This document shows positions 33,617-45,446 of a DNA stretch of 64,000 nucleotides, piece by piece. The stretch is taken from contig CM042965.1 in the NCBI GenBank assembly GCA_023678885.1, forward strand, positions 28,811,777-28,875,776, read 5' to 3'. The notes beneath the pieces are model-generated. The model was not told the DNA's origin. It made no database searches and saw only the letters and a list, made by a program, of their open reading frames with translations. How positions within the stretch are numbered: the stretch's first letter is position 1; every line of letters starts with the position of its first letter. The DNA comes from Pogostemon cablin (lineage: Eukaryota > Streptophyta > Magnoliopsida > Lamiales > Lamiaceae). The position numbers and the translations under genes were made by a program.

Positions 33617-34693
33617 TCACCAGAAATTGCCTGTTTCCACTCTGAACACTCTCGATGACGTTGATGCTACGCCAGTGATTCGGAATGAACAAAGTACTGA
33701 GATAATAGCTGAGAAAAAGTGGGAGAGAGCAAAGCATTTGAGAGTCGAAAAGGAGAAAGCGGAGAAGGTTGATCGTGATGAATGGGGGATTCCCAAAATA
33801 AAGATACCTCCGCCGTTTCCTTACAAGCTTGTGAAAAAGGGATTGGAAGATAAGTTCAAGAAGTTTTCAGAGATAATGAACAAAATAAGCTTGAGCATTC
33901 CTTTCTCAGAGGCAATCATGGAGATGTCGTACTATGCCCGATTTCTAAAGGACATATTGTTGAAGAAGCGGAGCTTAACCGGAATTGAAACGGTGAATTT
34001 ATCTGAGAATTGCAGCTCAATCATTCAAAGGAAGCTACCGCAAAAGATAAAGGATCCGGGGAGCTTCACTATTCTATGTGAAATCGGAAAGGGGCCGGCA
34101 CGACGAGCTTTGTGCGATCTAGGGGCGAGCATAAATTTGATGTCTTTGTCCATCTTTCAGAGGCTTGGTTTGGGGGAACAACAGTGGTTCTCCAATTGGC
34201 GGACAGGTCGATGACGTTTCCAAAAGGTATAATTGAAGACGTTCTCGTCAAAGTGGAGAAGCTAGTCTTTCCTGTGGACTTTCTTGTGCTAGAGATGGAA
34301 GAAGACAAGGATAATATTCCTTTAATCTTGGGGAGACCTTTCCTTGCTACTGCTGGAGCTATGATTGATGTTCAGAAAGGAGAGCTTAGATTGCGGATGG
34401 ACAAAGAAGAAGTTCTTTTCAACTTAGACAAAGCAATGAAGATGCCCATGGAGTCGCAGTGTCATAGTATTGACGTGGTAGAGGAGATTGTGAAAGAGGA
34501 CACGTCTCTGATCCTGTCAAAGGATCCTCTTGAGACATGTTTGATGAAATCTCTTACTTATTCCACTACGGAGCTTGACGGACTCTCCAACGAGGTATGT
34601 ATTGACTTTCTTGAAAACATACTTGCTTTGGGTGATGACATGTTTGAATCGGGAAGAACTAAGGTGGAAGAAGTCAAGTGGACTAGGAAGTAA
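33617..34693 (+). pseudogene. Athila protease region (frameshifted)
   Basis: After the repeat array the frame encodes an Athila-typical segment (EWGIPKIKIPPPFPYKL, PFSEAIMEMSYYARFLKDIL, KLPQKIKDPGSFTILCEIG) and then the aspartic protease with active site CDLGASINLMS. A small deletion near 34174, shortly after RLGLGE, shifts to another frame. That frame encodes the rest of the protease (VVLQLADRS, GIIEDVLVKVEKLVFPVDF, PLILGRPFLATAGAMIDV) and a spacer, and ends at TAA 34691-34693. The protease cleaves the polyprotein during particle maturation; this one cannot be translated intact. Its position after the Gag linker matches the intact gag-PR ORF at 5663-8578. Confidence 0.88.
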
Positions 34694-35916
34694 TTGCCTT
34701 TGGATAACGAGAGCCCTCCGATGGAGGTGAGGAAAGAGGAGTTGAAACTTTTACCGGAACACTTGAAATACGCCTTTCTTGGCGACAATGAAAAATATCT
34801 GGTAATTTTATCTTCTTCTCTTGATGATGATCAACTTGAGGAGTTATTGAACATTCTTAGGAAGTATAAATCTATGATTGATTGGTCTCTTGAGGATTTG
34901 AAAGGAATTAGTCCTTCGTATTGTATGCATAGGATAAGATTGTTATACTTGGCAAAAGCAAGTGTTCAGAATCAGCGGAGGGTTAATCCCACGATTTAAG
35001 AGGTAATTAGGAAGCAAATCCTTACGTGGTTGGATGCCGGAATCATATATCCTATTAGTGATAGTCCCCATGTGAGTCCATTGCATGTAGTTGCTAAAAA
35101 GGGGGGTATGACTGTCGTGAAAGTTGAGGATGGAGAAGCGATAGCCACAAGGATTCTTACGGGATGGCGTACATGTGTAGAATATAGGAAGTTGAATGAA
35201 AACACGTGTAAGGATTATTTTCCTCTTCCTTTCATGGATTAAATGTTAGATCGTCTTGCAGGGTATGAGTTTTATTGTTTCTTGGATGGATACTCGGGGT
35301 ACAACCAAATTATGATTGCCCCCCGAGGATCAAGAAAAGACCATTTTTACTTGCCCCTACGGGACCTTTGCTTTTCGAAAAATTTTATTTGGGTTATGTA
35401 ATGCGTCTGCTACTTTTCAGAGATGCATGATGGCAATATTCGATGGGTTGATAGAGAAGATCATGGAGGTGTTCATGGATGATTTTTCTGTTTTTGGTTC
35501 CTCCTTTGATATTTGTTTGTCTAACCTAGCTACTGTTTTGAAGAGATGCCAAGTGACTAATCTTGTCTTGAATTGGGAGAAGTGCCACTTCATGGTGAAG
35601 GATGGGATTGTTCTTGGGCATCATGTATCGGCTAAAGGGTTGCAGGTAGATCGTGCTAAAGTGGTGGCGATTGAGAAGCTTCCACCACCGACCAATGAAA
35701 GAGGAGTGCGGTCCTTCCTTGGACACGCTGGTTTTTACAGGAGATTTATAAAAGACTTCTCAAAATACTCTAAGCCCTTATCTCGCTTACTTGAAAAGGA
35801 TGTTCCTTTTGTGTTTGATGATGATTGTCTAACAGGTTTTCAAGTTTTAAAGTAGGCGCTTATTTCTGCACCTATCTTGATCACACCGGATTGGACTCAA
35901 CCGTTTGTATTAGTGT
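34694..35916 (+). pseudogene. Athila reverse transcriptase (broken)
   Basis: The first part (KLLPEHLKYAFLG, LRKYKSMIDWSLEDLKGISPSYCMHRI) is the usual RT lead-in. It is interrupted by TAA at 34997-34999 and TAA at 35240-35242 within one frame (VSPLHVVAKKGG, GWRTCVEYRKLNE). A C-run frameshift near 35315 moves to another frame carrying DQEKTIFTCPYGTFAFRKI, LFGLCNASATFQRCM and the catalytic VFMDDFSVFG. The fingers, palm and connection are otherwise complete (GHAGFYRRFIKDFSK). TAG at 35853-35855 and a second frameshift near 35915 lead to RNase H. It would have copied element RNA in the cytoplasm; this copy is dead. Confidence 0.88.
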
Positions 35917-37662
35917 GATGCAAGTGATGTAGCACTTGGAGTTGTGCTTGGACAGCTGAAGGAAAAGAAGTTTTGCGCCATTTACAATGCAAGTAAGACT
36001 TTCGATGCGGCACAAAAGAATTACACGGTGACTGAAAAGGAGTTTTTGGCGGTTGTGTACGCTTTTGTTAAGTTTCGTCAGTATTTGGTTGGCATGAAGA
36101 CTATTGTGTACACGGATCATTCTGCGATTCGGTACTTGATGGAAAAGAAGGAGACGAAGCCTAGGATAATAAGGTGGATTCTTTTACATCAAGAGTTTGA
36201 CATGGAGATCCGGGATAAGAAAGGTTCTTATAATGTGCTAACGGATCATCTTTCGAGGTTGGAGACTAGGGAACATTGTGATAATTCTTTCGAGTATATT
36301 GAGGAAATGTTCCCGGATGAAAAGATCATGGCCGTGTTTGTTGAAGGGGCTGAGCGAGCGTGTGTGGTTGTTGCGCAGGGAGTTGATCCATGGTATGAAG
36401 ATTATGTTAATTATATTGTTGTGGGAGAAATTCCAAGGGATCTCAACCAATATCAACTTGCTAAATTCAAGAGAGATGTTGAGACTTTCATATGGTATGA
36501 TCCGTTTGTGTATAAAATTTGCACGAATTCTATCATCCGTAGGAGTGTGCCCGAGATGGAGATGGAGAGTGTTCTCGAGTTTTGCCATGCACAACCTAAC
36601 GGGGGGCACTTCGGCGCTCAAAAAACAGCAGCCAAGGTATTTCAGTCCGCTCTTTATTGGCCTACGTTGTTCAAGGATTGTGAGACCTATGTGGCGTCTT
36701 GCGATAGATGTCAACGCATGGGGAACATCGGTAGGAGAGACGAGATACCGCTTCAGCCAAGCATAGTAGTCGAGATTTTTGATGTGTGGGGTATCGATTT
36801 TATGGGGCCTTTTCCCCGATCTAATGGATTTCTCTACATTCTACTTGCGGTTGATTATGTTTCTAAGTGGGTGGAAGCGATTCCTACTCGCTTGAATGAT
36901 TCGAAAACTGTTATATCTTTCTTGAAGAAGCATATCTTTGCCCATTTTGGAGTCCCTAGAGCACTTGTTAGTGATGGAGGTACGCATTTTATAAATAAAT
37001 TTCTTGGGAAGGTGCTTAAAGGGTATGGTGTTAAGCATAGGGTCACTACACCCTATCATCCTCAAGCGAATGGGCAAGCGGAGGTATCTAACCGTCAAGT
37101 CAAACAGATTTTGGAAAAGGTGGTTGGAACCAATAGAAAGGATTGGGCTTTGAAGCTCGATGATGTCGTGTGGGGGTTCCGGACCGCGTACAAGACGCTG
37201 TTAGATATGTCACCATATCAGATTGTCTATGGGAAGCCGTGCCACTTACCTGTAGAGATTCAACACAAAGCGTTTTGGGCTTTGCGAAGCTTGAACTTGA
37301 CTCTCAAGGATGTGAAGGAGTTGAGGATTACTCACATCAATCTTTTGGATGAGTTTCGGAGTCGTGCGTACAAGAATTCAGAGATCTATAAGGAAAGGAT
37401 TAAGGGGTGGCATGATTCGAAGATCTCGTATAAGGAGTTCAAGCAAGGAGATGAGGTATTACTCTTTAACTCTCGTTTAAAGCTTTTTACAGGCAAGTTG
37501 AAATCAAAGTGGACGGGACCGTTCATGATTCATTGAGTCTTAGGAGAGGGGAGTTTTGAGCTCATTGACAAGGATGGAGACATTTTTGCGGCGAATGGAC
37601 ATCGCTTGAAGCATTACAAGTCGCCGGATGATGTTTGTGTCATCTTTGTGGATACCTTGATC
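35917..37662 (+). pseudogene. Athila RNase H and integrase (nearly open)
   Basis: 530 codons are open from 35944 to 37536. RNase H: the segment around VLGQL, YTVTEKEFLAVVYAF and YTDHSAIRYL. Integrase: HHCC zinc finger (CHAQPNGGHFG...CETYVASCDRC), then the catalytic triad in WGIDFMG, SDGGTHF and NGQAEVSNRQ. The C-terminal part has KLFTGKLKSKWTGPF. A TGA at 37534-37536 interrupts the same frame, which goes on for about 42 codons (GEGSFELIDKDG, HRLKHY) to a TGA at 37663. Integrase would insert the cDNA into the genome. There is no chromodomain, as expected for Athila. Apart from one stop and the upstream frameshift it is well preserved. Confidence 0.9.
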
Positions 37663-38892
37663 TGATTTGGTACCGTCGTGACTCTCCGACATTAAACATG
37701 AGCGCCTATTGGGGGTTTTCCCTCCCGTTTTAATGCTTTATTTCATTCGTGTGAGTAAAAAAATTTTATATTTGAAGTGCTTACTTATTGGCAATTCCAT
37801 CTCTTTGCAAACTTAGTTTCAATTATAGTTTCTACTAAGTTGGGGGGGTGTGATGTACTTACCTTGATAAGCACCGATAGTATAATCTTTTCTTTGTGAT
37901 GTTTGTTAGGGGAGTTGGTTTTTGCGCCATATTAAAATTTTAATCGATTTTGATGTGATGATTTTTTACAACTTGCCTAATGTTTAGTGGGTTTTGGTTG
38001 TGTTTTCTTTTACGGAGTTACTCATGAATGATATTTTGTGGAACAAATTTTGGATGAAGTTGTGCTTTAGTTGGTACCTAATAATTCGTATTGAAGTTTA
38101 AAGTGTATAGGGATTGAAGAACACTCAGTTTGGAAGCTTAAAAAGGTGGTTTGACCAAAGCCAGGAGAGGTTCGACCAGTGCCAGGAGGTCGAACCGAGC
38201 AGAGGAAGTTGAACCGACTCAGAAAATCATCCAGTGAGGTGGTTCGACCTGATCATTCGTGGTTCGACCTGTCTAACAGGTCGAACCAAGGTCGAACCCG
38301 GTGACTTAAATCTTACAGTAGGGTGGTTCGACCTGAGCCGTTATGGTTCGACCTGATCAGAAGGTCAAACCTGAGGTCGAACCAGTCCGTTCAGAGCACT
38401 CTGTTTTTCAGGTGATAGGTTCGACCACGACATTCATGGTTCGACCTGTTCAGAAGGTCGAACCCAGGTCGAACCACGAGGAGTAGTTGTCCAGTAGGTA
38501 GGTTCAACCTGTCACAAGAGTGGTTCGACCTGTTCAGAAGGTCGAACCTAGGTCAAACCCAAAAGGTAAGTTTGTCCAGAAGGTAGGTTCGACCTCGTTG
38601 CTCGAGGTTCGACCTATTCCGCAGGTCGAACCCGAGGTCGAACCCAGTCAGGTACGCGTTTTAAGTTGTGTTTTTAGAAGGGTTCGATCATTCTTTTTGT
38701 TCACCAAACCTCGAAACTTCCCCGAACCTTAACACCCTTGCACAAATTCGTAAATTACACTTGATTTTGCACCGATTACACAACATTACACTCTTAATTC
38801 TTGAATTGGGTGTGGATTTGGGCAATTTTCGTCGCGAATTAGGGCTTCAGTCGCGTTTTTGAGTGTTGTGTGCAAAGTATCGATTGTTAACC
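37663..38892 (+). other. Non-coding region between integrase and env-like ORF
   Basis: 37699-37727 has the GAGCGCCTATTGGGGG... post-integrase signature. The array at 38148-38645 is listed separately. Otherwise AT-rich with no supported ORF. Confidence 0.7.
38148..38645. repeat. GGTTCGACC/GGTCGAACC array upstream of the env-like ORF
   Basis: Five to six units of the same four-9-mer design as in gag, with spacer words GTCCAGTAGGTA, GTCCAGAAGGTA and GAGCACTCTG shared with the LTR and gag arrays. No long conserved reading frame runs through it. Confidence 0.9.
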
Positions 38893-40933
38893 ATGGGCAA
38901 GACTAAAGGTACGTTCTTTCAACTCAATTACCTTAGGATTGAAGTTTATTGCAAGAAAGGAGTTGTGGGTAAGTTGATTGATGTTGATTTTGGTTGAAAT
39001 TCATGTTGATAATTGATATTTTTTAGTTGATTCATATGAATTCATGTTTATTGGTTTGAGATTGCTTGATTATGGATAGCACTTGAGTTTTATGTGGATT
39101 GATCAAGGATATGATGCATCTAGATGAATGAGCATGTTAATTAGGTTTGAATTATTGATAGTTTGAGTTGTTCATGAAGTTCAATTGTTGAAATTTATGT
39201 TGAATGGCTTGAATTGGTTGATGCATGCTTGTTGTTGATGATTTGAAGATTAAAGAGAGTGTGATTGATGATGTTTTGAGCATGATGAATGAGCAAGTGA
39301 TGTTGAGATGATAGTTGGGTTGATTAAGCATGGAAGCTTGAAGTCTTGAGTAGAGTATAGGATGTGCTAGTCATATACTTGTGTTCTTGTCTTGTTGCTT
39401 GTATTGAAATAGTTATTTTCAGGAAAAGGACAAGGATCAAGTAAAGGGAAAGGTAAGGCGGATGAAGCAAGATCGAAGAAGAGGAATGACAGGCCTTCGA
39501 ATGTGGACACAGTGACGAGGAAGCTGAGGCTACAAGATCGTTTACCCGAAAACTTTAAAATTCAAATGCAAAACTGGGATGAGATTAAAGAAAAGTGGGA
39601 AGAAGTCTCAGACAAGATAGCTCATACTCGATACCAAGATGATGAGGCGATGAGGATAATGAGAATCGGGAATGATATTTTCTGGATGTTTGATCAAGTG
39701 GGTATCCGGAGGTTTATGGAGTTAAAAAAGCCGACGTATTTCCATGTTACAGCGGAAGTAGTCTGCTCATTCGATATGGTGAAGGACCCGCTTGGGTACC
39801 CGTATTAGTGTACGTTTCAGATTGGTGGAGTGAGTAGGAGATGGACGTCTGAGGATTTTAATGAACTGTTTGAGACGCCTTTGGGAATCTCTCGTTTGGA
39901 GAATATTGCGTTCAATGCTAATAGGTTTTGGAGAGAGATCACAGGGGAGATTGGAGATTATAAGATTAGGCAGGCTCGTGCTTCTTCGATAAAGAATCCA
40001 GTTTTGAGGTACATGGATCGTGTCTTGAGCAACACGTTGTTCGCCCACTTAGAGAGAAGTGTTATGTCTAGAGGAGAGCTTTATGCCTTGTGGTGTATGC
40101 TTAATGGGATGCAGTTCAATGTTGGAGCATATTTTATTACACAGCTACATCGATTCAGGACCATTGGGTTTCAAAAGTTGAATATTGGAGGGTTACTGAA
40201 GATCGTGGCTGAGCATTATAATTTGGATTTTACCGGCATTACACCAGTTAGAGGACAGCCCTATTTGGCGATGTTTACATGCATGAAGGGAGGATTTGCC
40301 CATTTTCGAGATGGGGATTGGTTCTTCACGAGGGGACTCAAGCCCTTCGAATTCATGTTTCCCTTCGACGTGAGCAACTTGACAACTATCCGGGTAGCGA
40401 GGAACAATTTGATGGATTCTCTCGGACACAACGCCTTATCCATGGCAGCAAGGTCGGGTGGTGATTGGAGGACTGTATCTCAGATGTGTGCGGATGGTAG
40501 GATGGCGGAGTTACAGCAGATTGTTGATCAAGGAGAGTTCTGTCCACCACAGCAGTCTGAGGAGAAAGAGCAGCCCGAGGAGGAGCAGCAGGATGAAGAG
40601 ATGCTAATGCAGCACGACGCACCTCAGCATGAGCCAGCACCGCGTCAGCAGCGGGCTGTCCCGAATGATACACGGGAGCAGCTCCACCTTATTCATGAGC
40701 AGCTGGTCGCGATCGTTGTTAGCCAGCAGGAGACAAACCGACAGCTCGCACTCGCCAACGCCAACTATAATACGTTGAATGAGAGGTATACGGCCTTGAA
40801 TGAGAAAGTTGGTAGGTTGGGTGATCGAGTTGATTACTTGGATAGGCACATCGGCGATCTACACCGAATTGTGGAGCGGAGGCTTGATGATGAGGATGAT
40901 GATGATGAGGATGATGATGCTCCGGAGGAGTAG
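38893..40933 (+). pseudogene. Athila env-like (third) ORF, spliced, one in-frame stop
   Basis: A short first exon (38893-38908, ATGGGCAAGACTAAAG) ends at a GTACGT donor. A 514-base intron (38909-39422) ends TTATTTTCAG, and splicing joins the start codon in phase with a Lys-rich stretch and the long frame from 39423. A single TAG at 39806-39808 splits that frame; the rest runs 367 codons to 40933. The product resembles the plant-specific protein encoded after integrase in Athila elements (ELFETPLGISRLE, LERSVMSRGELYALWCML). It has a Gln-rich stretch, a predicted coiled coil (about 40670-40880) and an acidic Asp/Glu tail. I see no clear signal peptide or membrane anchor, so 'env-like' describes position, not function. 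Related Athila-type elements in cereals are known to splice this ORF. Confidence 0.75.
38909..39422 (+). other. Predicted intron in the env-like ORF
   Basis: GTACGT at the 5' end, TTATTTTCAG at the 3' end, T-rich body (TTGATTG/GTTGATG words). The phase is preserved across the junction. Confidence 0.65.
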
Positions 40934-42230
40934 TTTTTCAGGTTTTCTTTAGTTTCATCCGATTCATCTTGATTTCCATTATTTTTCCTTTTATCTTTAG
41001 GTTGGGGTGTGATTCATGCGTGAGTGGAATGTATAAGTGATATCTTGTATGATTGATTGGGTATAAGCTTATTGATTTTTGTGCATTTATATGTTCATGT
41101 GTTAATTTCTATTGATGAAAAGCATGTATAATTGATAAGTATATTGAGTTCTTGGGGAATTGATCTTAATTATGTGCTATGAGGAGTACTAGGATTACCT
41201 ATGTGTGGATTTGAGCATTTTAATCATGCTTGATCATGATTATTTTATTCTTGAGAGGATCATTCATATGAACGTATTCTAGAATTTGGCTTGGAGTCTT
41301 GTGTGAGACTTATGATTGATAAATTGCTACGACATGATCTTAGGCCATTATTTTGTGATTAAGCTACTTAGCCAAATTTATCTTTCCTAATGATCTTATT
41401 AACCTTTGGATGCCCCATTGAGCCGTTAAAGCTTTTTCTTTGGTAGCCGAAATGAATAACCTTATAAGCCTTTACTTGAGCTTGATTAACCTATTCATTG
41501 GTAGAGAGAGTGGAGGTGAGTAAGTGTTGCAAAAAGAAAAGGAAGATAGCATATGGTTCAATCTTGTTTAGGGTAGTGCCTGAAACTGGTACCCCGATTA
41601 TTTTTATACTTGGTGTGTGAAGCTTAGCAGCTGATGGCCTATATATATGAGAAGGGTAGTGACTGAAACCGGTACCCGAATTGTTTAAAAAGATGATGTT
41701 GATGCCATGAAAATAAGGAAAATTCAGAAATTTTACAAGTTCAAGAGACGACATTGGAGGAAAACTTGCTGTAAGAAGAAGAATTCGAGAACCTCCAAGG
41801 TAACTCTCTACTAGTGTCTTAAGTCACTAAGTCCAAATTTTCCTACCTTTTTCCAAAGAGCCAACATTACAACCCAAAAACAAGTCATTTGTGATCCTAG
41901 TGAAGAGTTGATTATAAGTTGATTTTTGAGACCTTTGCCAAGCTTATGGTTACGCGTGAATATGGATTGATATGAGTGTTTGTATCAACCTATATAGTGC
42001 CTCACGCACTTGAGTGAAAGAGAATAAATACTTATCTTGTGAGCGAAATTACTTATTACTCCGAATGGTATATGATTGGATTGGTTTTGCATGAGTGATA
42101 TACATGAAGCAATTAATACTTGTTTGATTTAATGAAGTTGCATGTGTGATATGTGTTGTACTTGATCTTGGTGAATTATACACGACTCCTGTGGTTTGAT
42201 TTGGTTGCCTCGGGACGAGCAACATGTAAG
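40934..42230 (+). other. 3' non-coding region of the Athila element
   Basis: No gene. 41570-41690 has two related GGTAGTGNCTGAAACYGGTACCC blocks. 42200-42230 has a stem-loop (GTTGC...GCAAC around CTCGGGACGA) before the polypurine tract. Confidence 0.6.
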
Positions 42231-42240
42231 TTTGGGGGTT
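42231..42240 (+). promoter_or_regulatory. Polypurine tract of the Athila element
   Basis: TTTGGGGGTT abuts the 3' LTR start TGATGAG. Confidence 0.8.
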
Positions 42241-42457
42241 TGATGAGTGTGTAAATTCACAAGTTTGGCATCATGTTTTATGCTAGTTTTGGAGAGTTTT
42301 GAGGTGAAAATAGGTGGAAAACCTATATATAATGTGAATTAGCATGAATCAGGTGTTAGTGGAGCTTTTTAAGTGTTTTCATAGCAAAAACGGAGTGGAA
42401 GTGCCAAGAATCGAAGAGACGAAGTCGAGACCACGCGAACCGCCAAGGAAAGAGCAG

Positions 42458-42817
42458 GGTTCGACCTGATTGGAGGAGGGTTCGACCTCTCCTACAGGTC
42501 GAACCAACATTGCAAAATGGCAGAAGGAGGGTTCGACCAAGACTCAAGGGGTTCAACCTGTTTGATCAGGTCGAACCATGGTCGAACCAGTTCGCGAGAA
42601 GATGGGTTCGACCACGACGATGGGGTTCGACTTGACATTTGGTCGAACCAGGAGCGGAAATTATCCAGTAGCGTGGTTTGACCTGAGGTTCGACCTGTGA
42701 GGGAGTGGTTCGACCTGTACAAGAGGTCGAACCAAGTGCAGAATGTGTCCAGTAGCAGGGTTCGACCTGTGGTTCGACCTGTGGCCAGTGGTTCGACCTG
42801 TTTGACGAGGTCGAACC
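42458..42817. promoter_or_regulatory. GGTTCGACC/GGTCGAACC array in the 3' LTR
   Basis: Same layout as 29933-30272, upstream of TATA, with one extra GGTTCGACC unit. Confidence 0.9.
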
Positions 42818-43469
42818 AAAACGCGAAAACTTACCTTATCCGGATTTTCGAGGTCAAAACGCGTGGGATCACATGAAAAGCCCATTCCAAGCCTTAGAGA
42901 CGTGATTACAAGTATAAGAGGAGGCTCATGCAGTCAAAAAGATCATGAAGGACGAAGATCACGAAGGACGAAGATCGTGAATCATAAGAGGAGTCGAGTG
43001 AAGAGATTGGTGATCCACCCGGAGGGCGGTTACAGAGGTGTAGCTGGAGATTCAAGTAAGATTGGTCCAACTAAACATGATTGTTCTTAGATCAATCATG
43101 GGCTAGAGCCACTTCGGTAGTTCTAGGGTTATCAAGGTTTCATGAGTTAAATTTGTATTTCGTGTGTATACTCCGTACAACACTACTTGTGGTTTATTTT
43201 ATATAAGATTGCATGTTTTTAATCCATACTCATAGTTGTTTTGTGCATCAATAATCGTTGTGTAGAGTCTGAATGCATAACATGGTTATTGGTTGAGTGC
43301 GTTCACTAATGAGCAGGGTTTATTATTATAATTCTAAGTGAAGGGATTCCGAAGTCTTATTAGAACTGTCTTATATGAATGTTTGTTAATTGAATTGAAT
43401 TCAGGTTAACAAGTAAGATAAAGAGTATAACTTTATAATACCTAAAAAGGGAGATCAAATCGGGTTAGA

Positions 43470-45446
43470 TGATAGGCTTTTATTGCGCACTCCAATTCAA
43501 TCCTCAAGTATAAGGATGTCAATTGTAGCAGCAAGTTCCCAAGTTAAATTATCGATCCCACTAAGACAGCTAATTATTTATTTATTCTATAAATTACTAC
43601 TTAATCAGAATTGAGTAACCAATTTCCAATGTTTGTAGAGAATTAATCTAAATAACAAAATATTAAATAACTGAATTAATTAAAAGTAAGGAAAAATAAA
43701 AGCAAGTTTCTAATCAAGAGATAACGAATAGTTCTAAGGTATCAGGTAGAGACCAATTAATTTAGGTTATTAAACTTACGATTGTTCATTCATGCAGTTT
43801 CAATGAAAATACACCACATATCCCTGTTATCCCACCGAATATGATTCGATTATAAGCTAACAGTATAATCTGGTTTAAATCCTAAGGTGCGCAAATATTA
43901 CCAAGCCTTATTCCTAGATACTAATCAAAGCAAGCAACAATACCTCTGGATGGTAAGCCCGACTAACAAGATATTTTCTGGAATTACTACAAGGTTCTAT
44001 TCACTTCCTACTTGATTGTCTAATTGCATTGTTCCACTAAACTAATCAAGCATTTGACATACCAGTTCATGAAATTAAAGTGCTTATAGCGGAGCTACTC
44101 TAATCCCTAACAGATAGACAATACCAATCATGAACGCACACAAGCTAACACAATAATCCAAGCATTATAACGGATGTCATGAATATATTATGAAGACGTT
44201 ACGAAGCAGATAAGCAAGTCTTAATAAAATAAGTAAAATCAAAAGCTCAACTGCATAAAATCTCAATCTTTGGTCTAAATCCCCAAATCAATTAAATCAA
44301 TCCATCAAACCTTAGAACTGTATATAAAATTAGCCCATGAGGTCACAAGCAACACTCATGGCTAAGCAATTCATACAAAAAATCAAAGTAAAAGGAAGGA
44401 AAAGATAGGAATTATGAAACCCTAGTGTAGACGTAGTTTTTCGTTCCTTCTCTGTCTCTCCAATTGCTCGATTCTCCCTCAATTAGCACTTGGAACCCTC
44501 TTGAAAGTGGATGGATGGTGAAATCAGGTTGTCAATCTGATATGGAAGGATTGGAGGTGTGAATTGATGATGGGTTATGGATGGGTCCTCTCCAATTTGT
44601 GTTTTGATCTCCCTAATTGTTTTTAGGACTGATGCAGGGCTTTTTCGCGATCAAAACTGCTTTAGAATCGCGACTTGATGGTATATATACGCTGCTGCAT
44701 CGAACAGGCCCCGACTGGGCTCGATTTTGGGCCGCTCGGCACCTAGCTCGAGCCGAGCTGATGGCCGAGCGGCCCCCAAACCTACCGAGCAGCATATGGG
44801 TGATACCTGGACGTCGTGTAAGCTCCGTGGGACACCAGCTCGGCAGCTTTTGGTCACGCGGAAGTGCCGCTCGCCGCTCGCTACCCGCCGAGCTGCAGAA
44901 GCTGCACTGCGCGATCTCACCGTTTTGAGCATAACTTATTCATACGCACTCCAAATTGAATGATTTTTATGCTCACGTGTTCCTCTCTTCCTTGGCTTTC
45001 TATTCATATAAATAACACTCAGAAAATTCAACATTTGAATATGTAAAAATTCATGCAAAGTGGCTCCTCGGTACAGTGTGCGCGATGTTAGCACTTTGAT
45101 CATAACTTTATCGTTTGAAATTCAATTGAGGTGTTCTTTATGCCAAAATGACTCTCTCTTCTGTGGCTTTCAAATCATATTTCACATGATCGATTTGGAC
45201 ACCTATAAGAATAGAGAAATTTGTGCAACGTGGACTGTATTTTTCAGTATTCCTTCTCAGTTTCACTCCTCATTCCAACTTTGAACTTTTGATCATGTTT
45301 TACCCTTCAAAACTCAACAAAACACCTTAGTAGCATCAAAATCATGTAAATACTCAAATGTACTCAATTCCATGCAAAAATAATAACTTTCCTAAGCAAA
45401 ACGGTGTAATGGGCATATATAAAATGCGTGAAATTCAACTCTCAAC
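43470..45446 (-). mobile_element. Nested Athila-like LTR (solo) inside the 3' LTR
   Basis: 1977 bp flanked by GTTAGA on both sides (43464-43469 and 45447-45452), which the uninterrupted 5' LTR has once. It starts TGATAGGC, but its last bases are CAAC rather than CA, so the exact edge is uncertain by a few bases. Read on the minus strand it has the same modules as the solo LTR at 48361-50254: two copies of a 'ggaaagccacagaagagagg'-like block, then a GC-rich palindromic array (44729-44895) and a TATA box (TATATATA, 44690-44681). No coding region; the ORFs over the GC-rich part come from the palindromes. Confidence 0.8.
44729..44895. promoter_or_regulatory. GC-rich palindrome array upstream of TATA
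   Basis: GGGCCGCTCGGC (44729-44740) pairs with its exact complement (44764-44775). AGCTCG and CGAGCT (44745-44750, 44754-44759) pair inside it. More CCGAGC/GCTCGG copies follow to 44895. Confidence 0.85.

Noticed and set aside
33103..38645. GGTTCGA read as a Pol III B-box / tRNA-derived array
   Set aside because: The position that should be C in the B-box is mostly not C (GTTCGACCT/A), inverted copies are as common as direct ones, and no A-box lies at the right distance.
40386..40849. Minus-strand ORFs within the env-like gene
   Set aside because: Shadows of the coding plus-strand frame.
44613..44963. Several overlapping ORFs of 60-103 codons
   Set aside because: They coincide with the GC-rich palindromic island of a nested LTR and are open on both strands.
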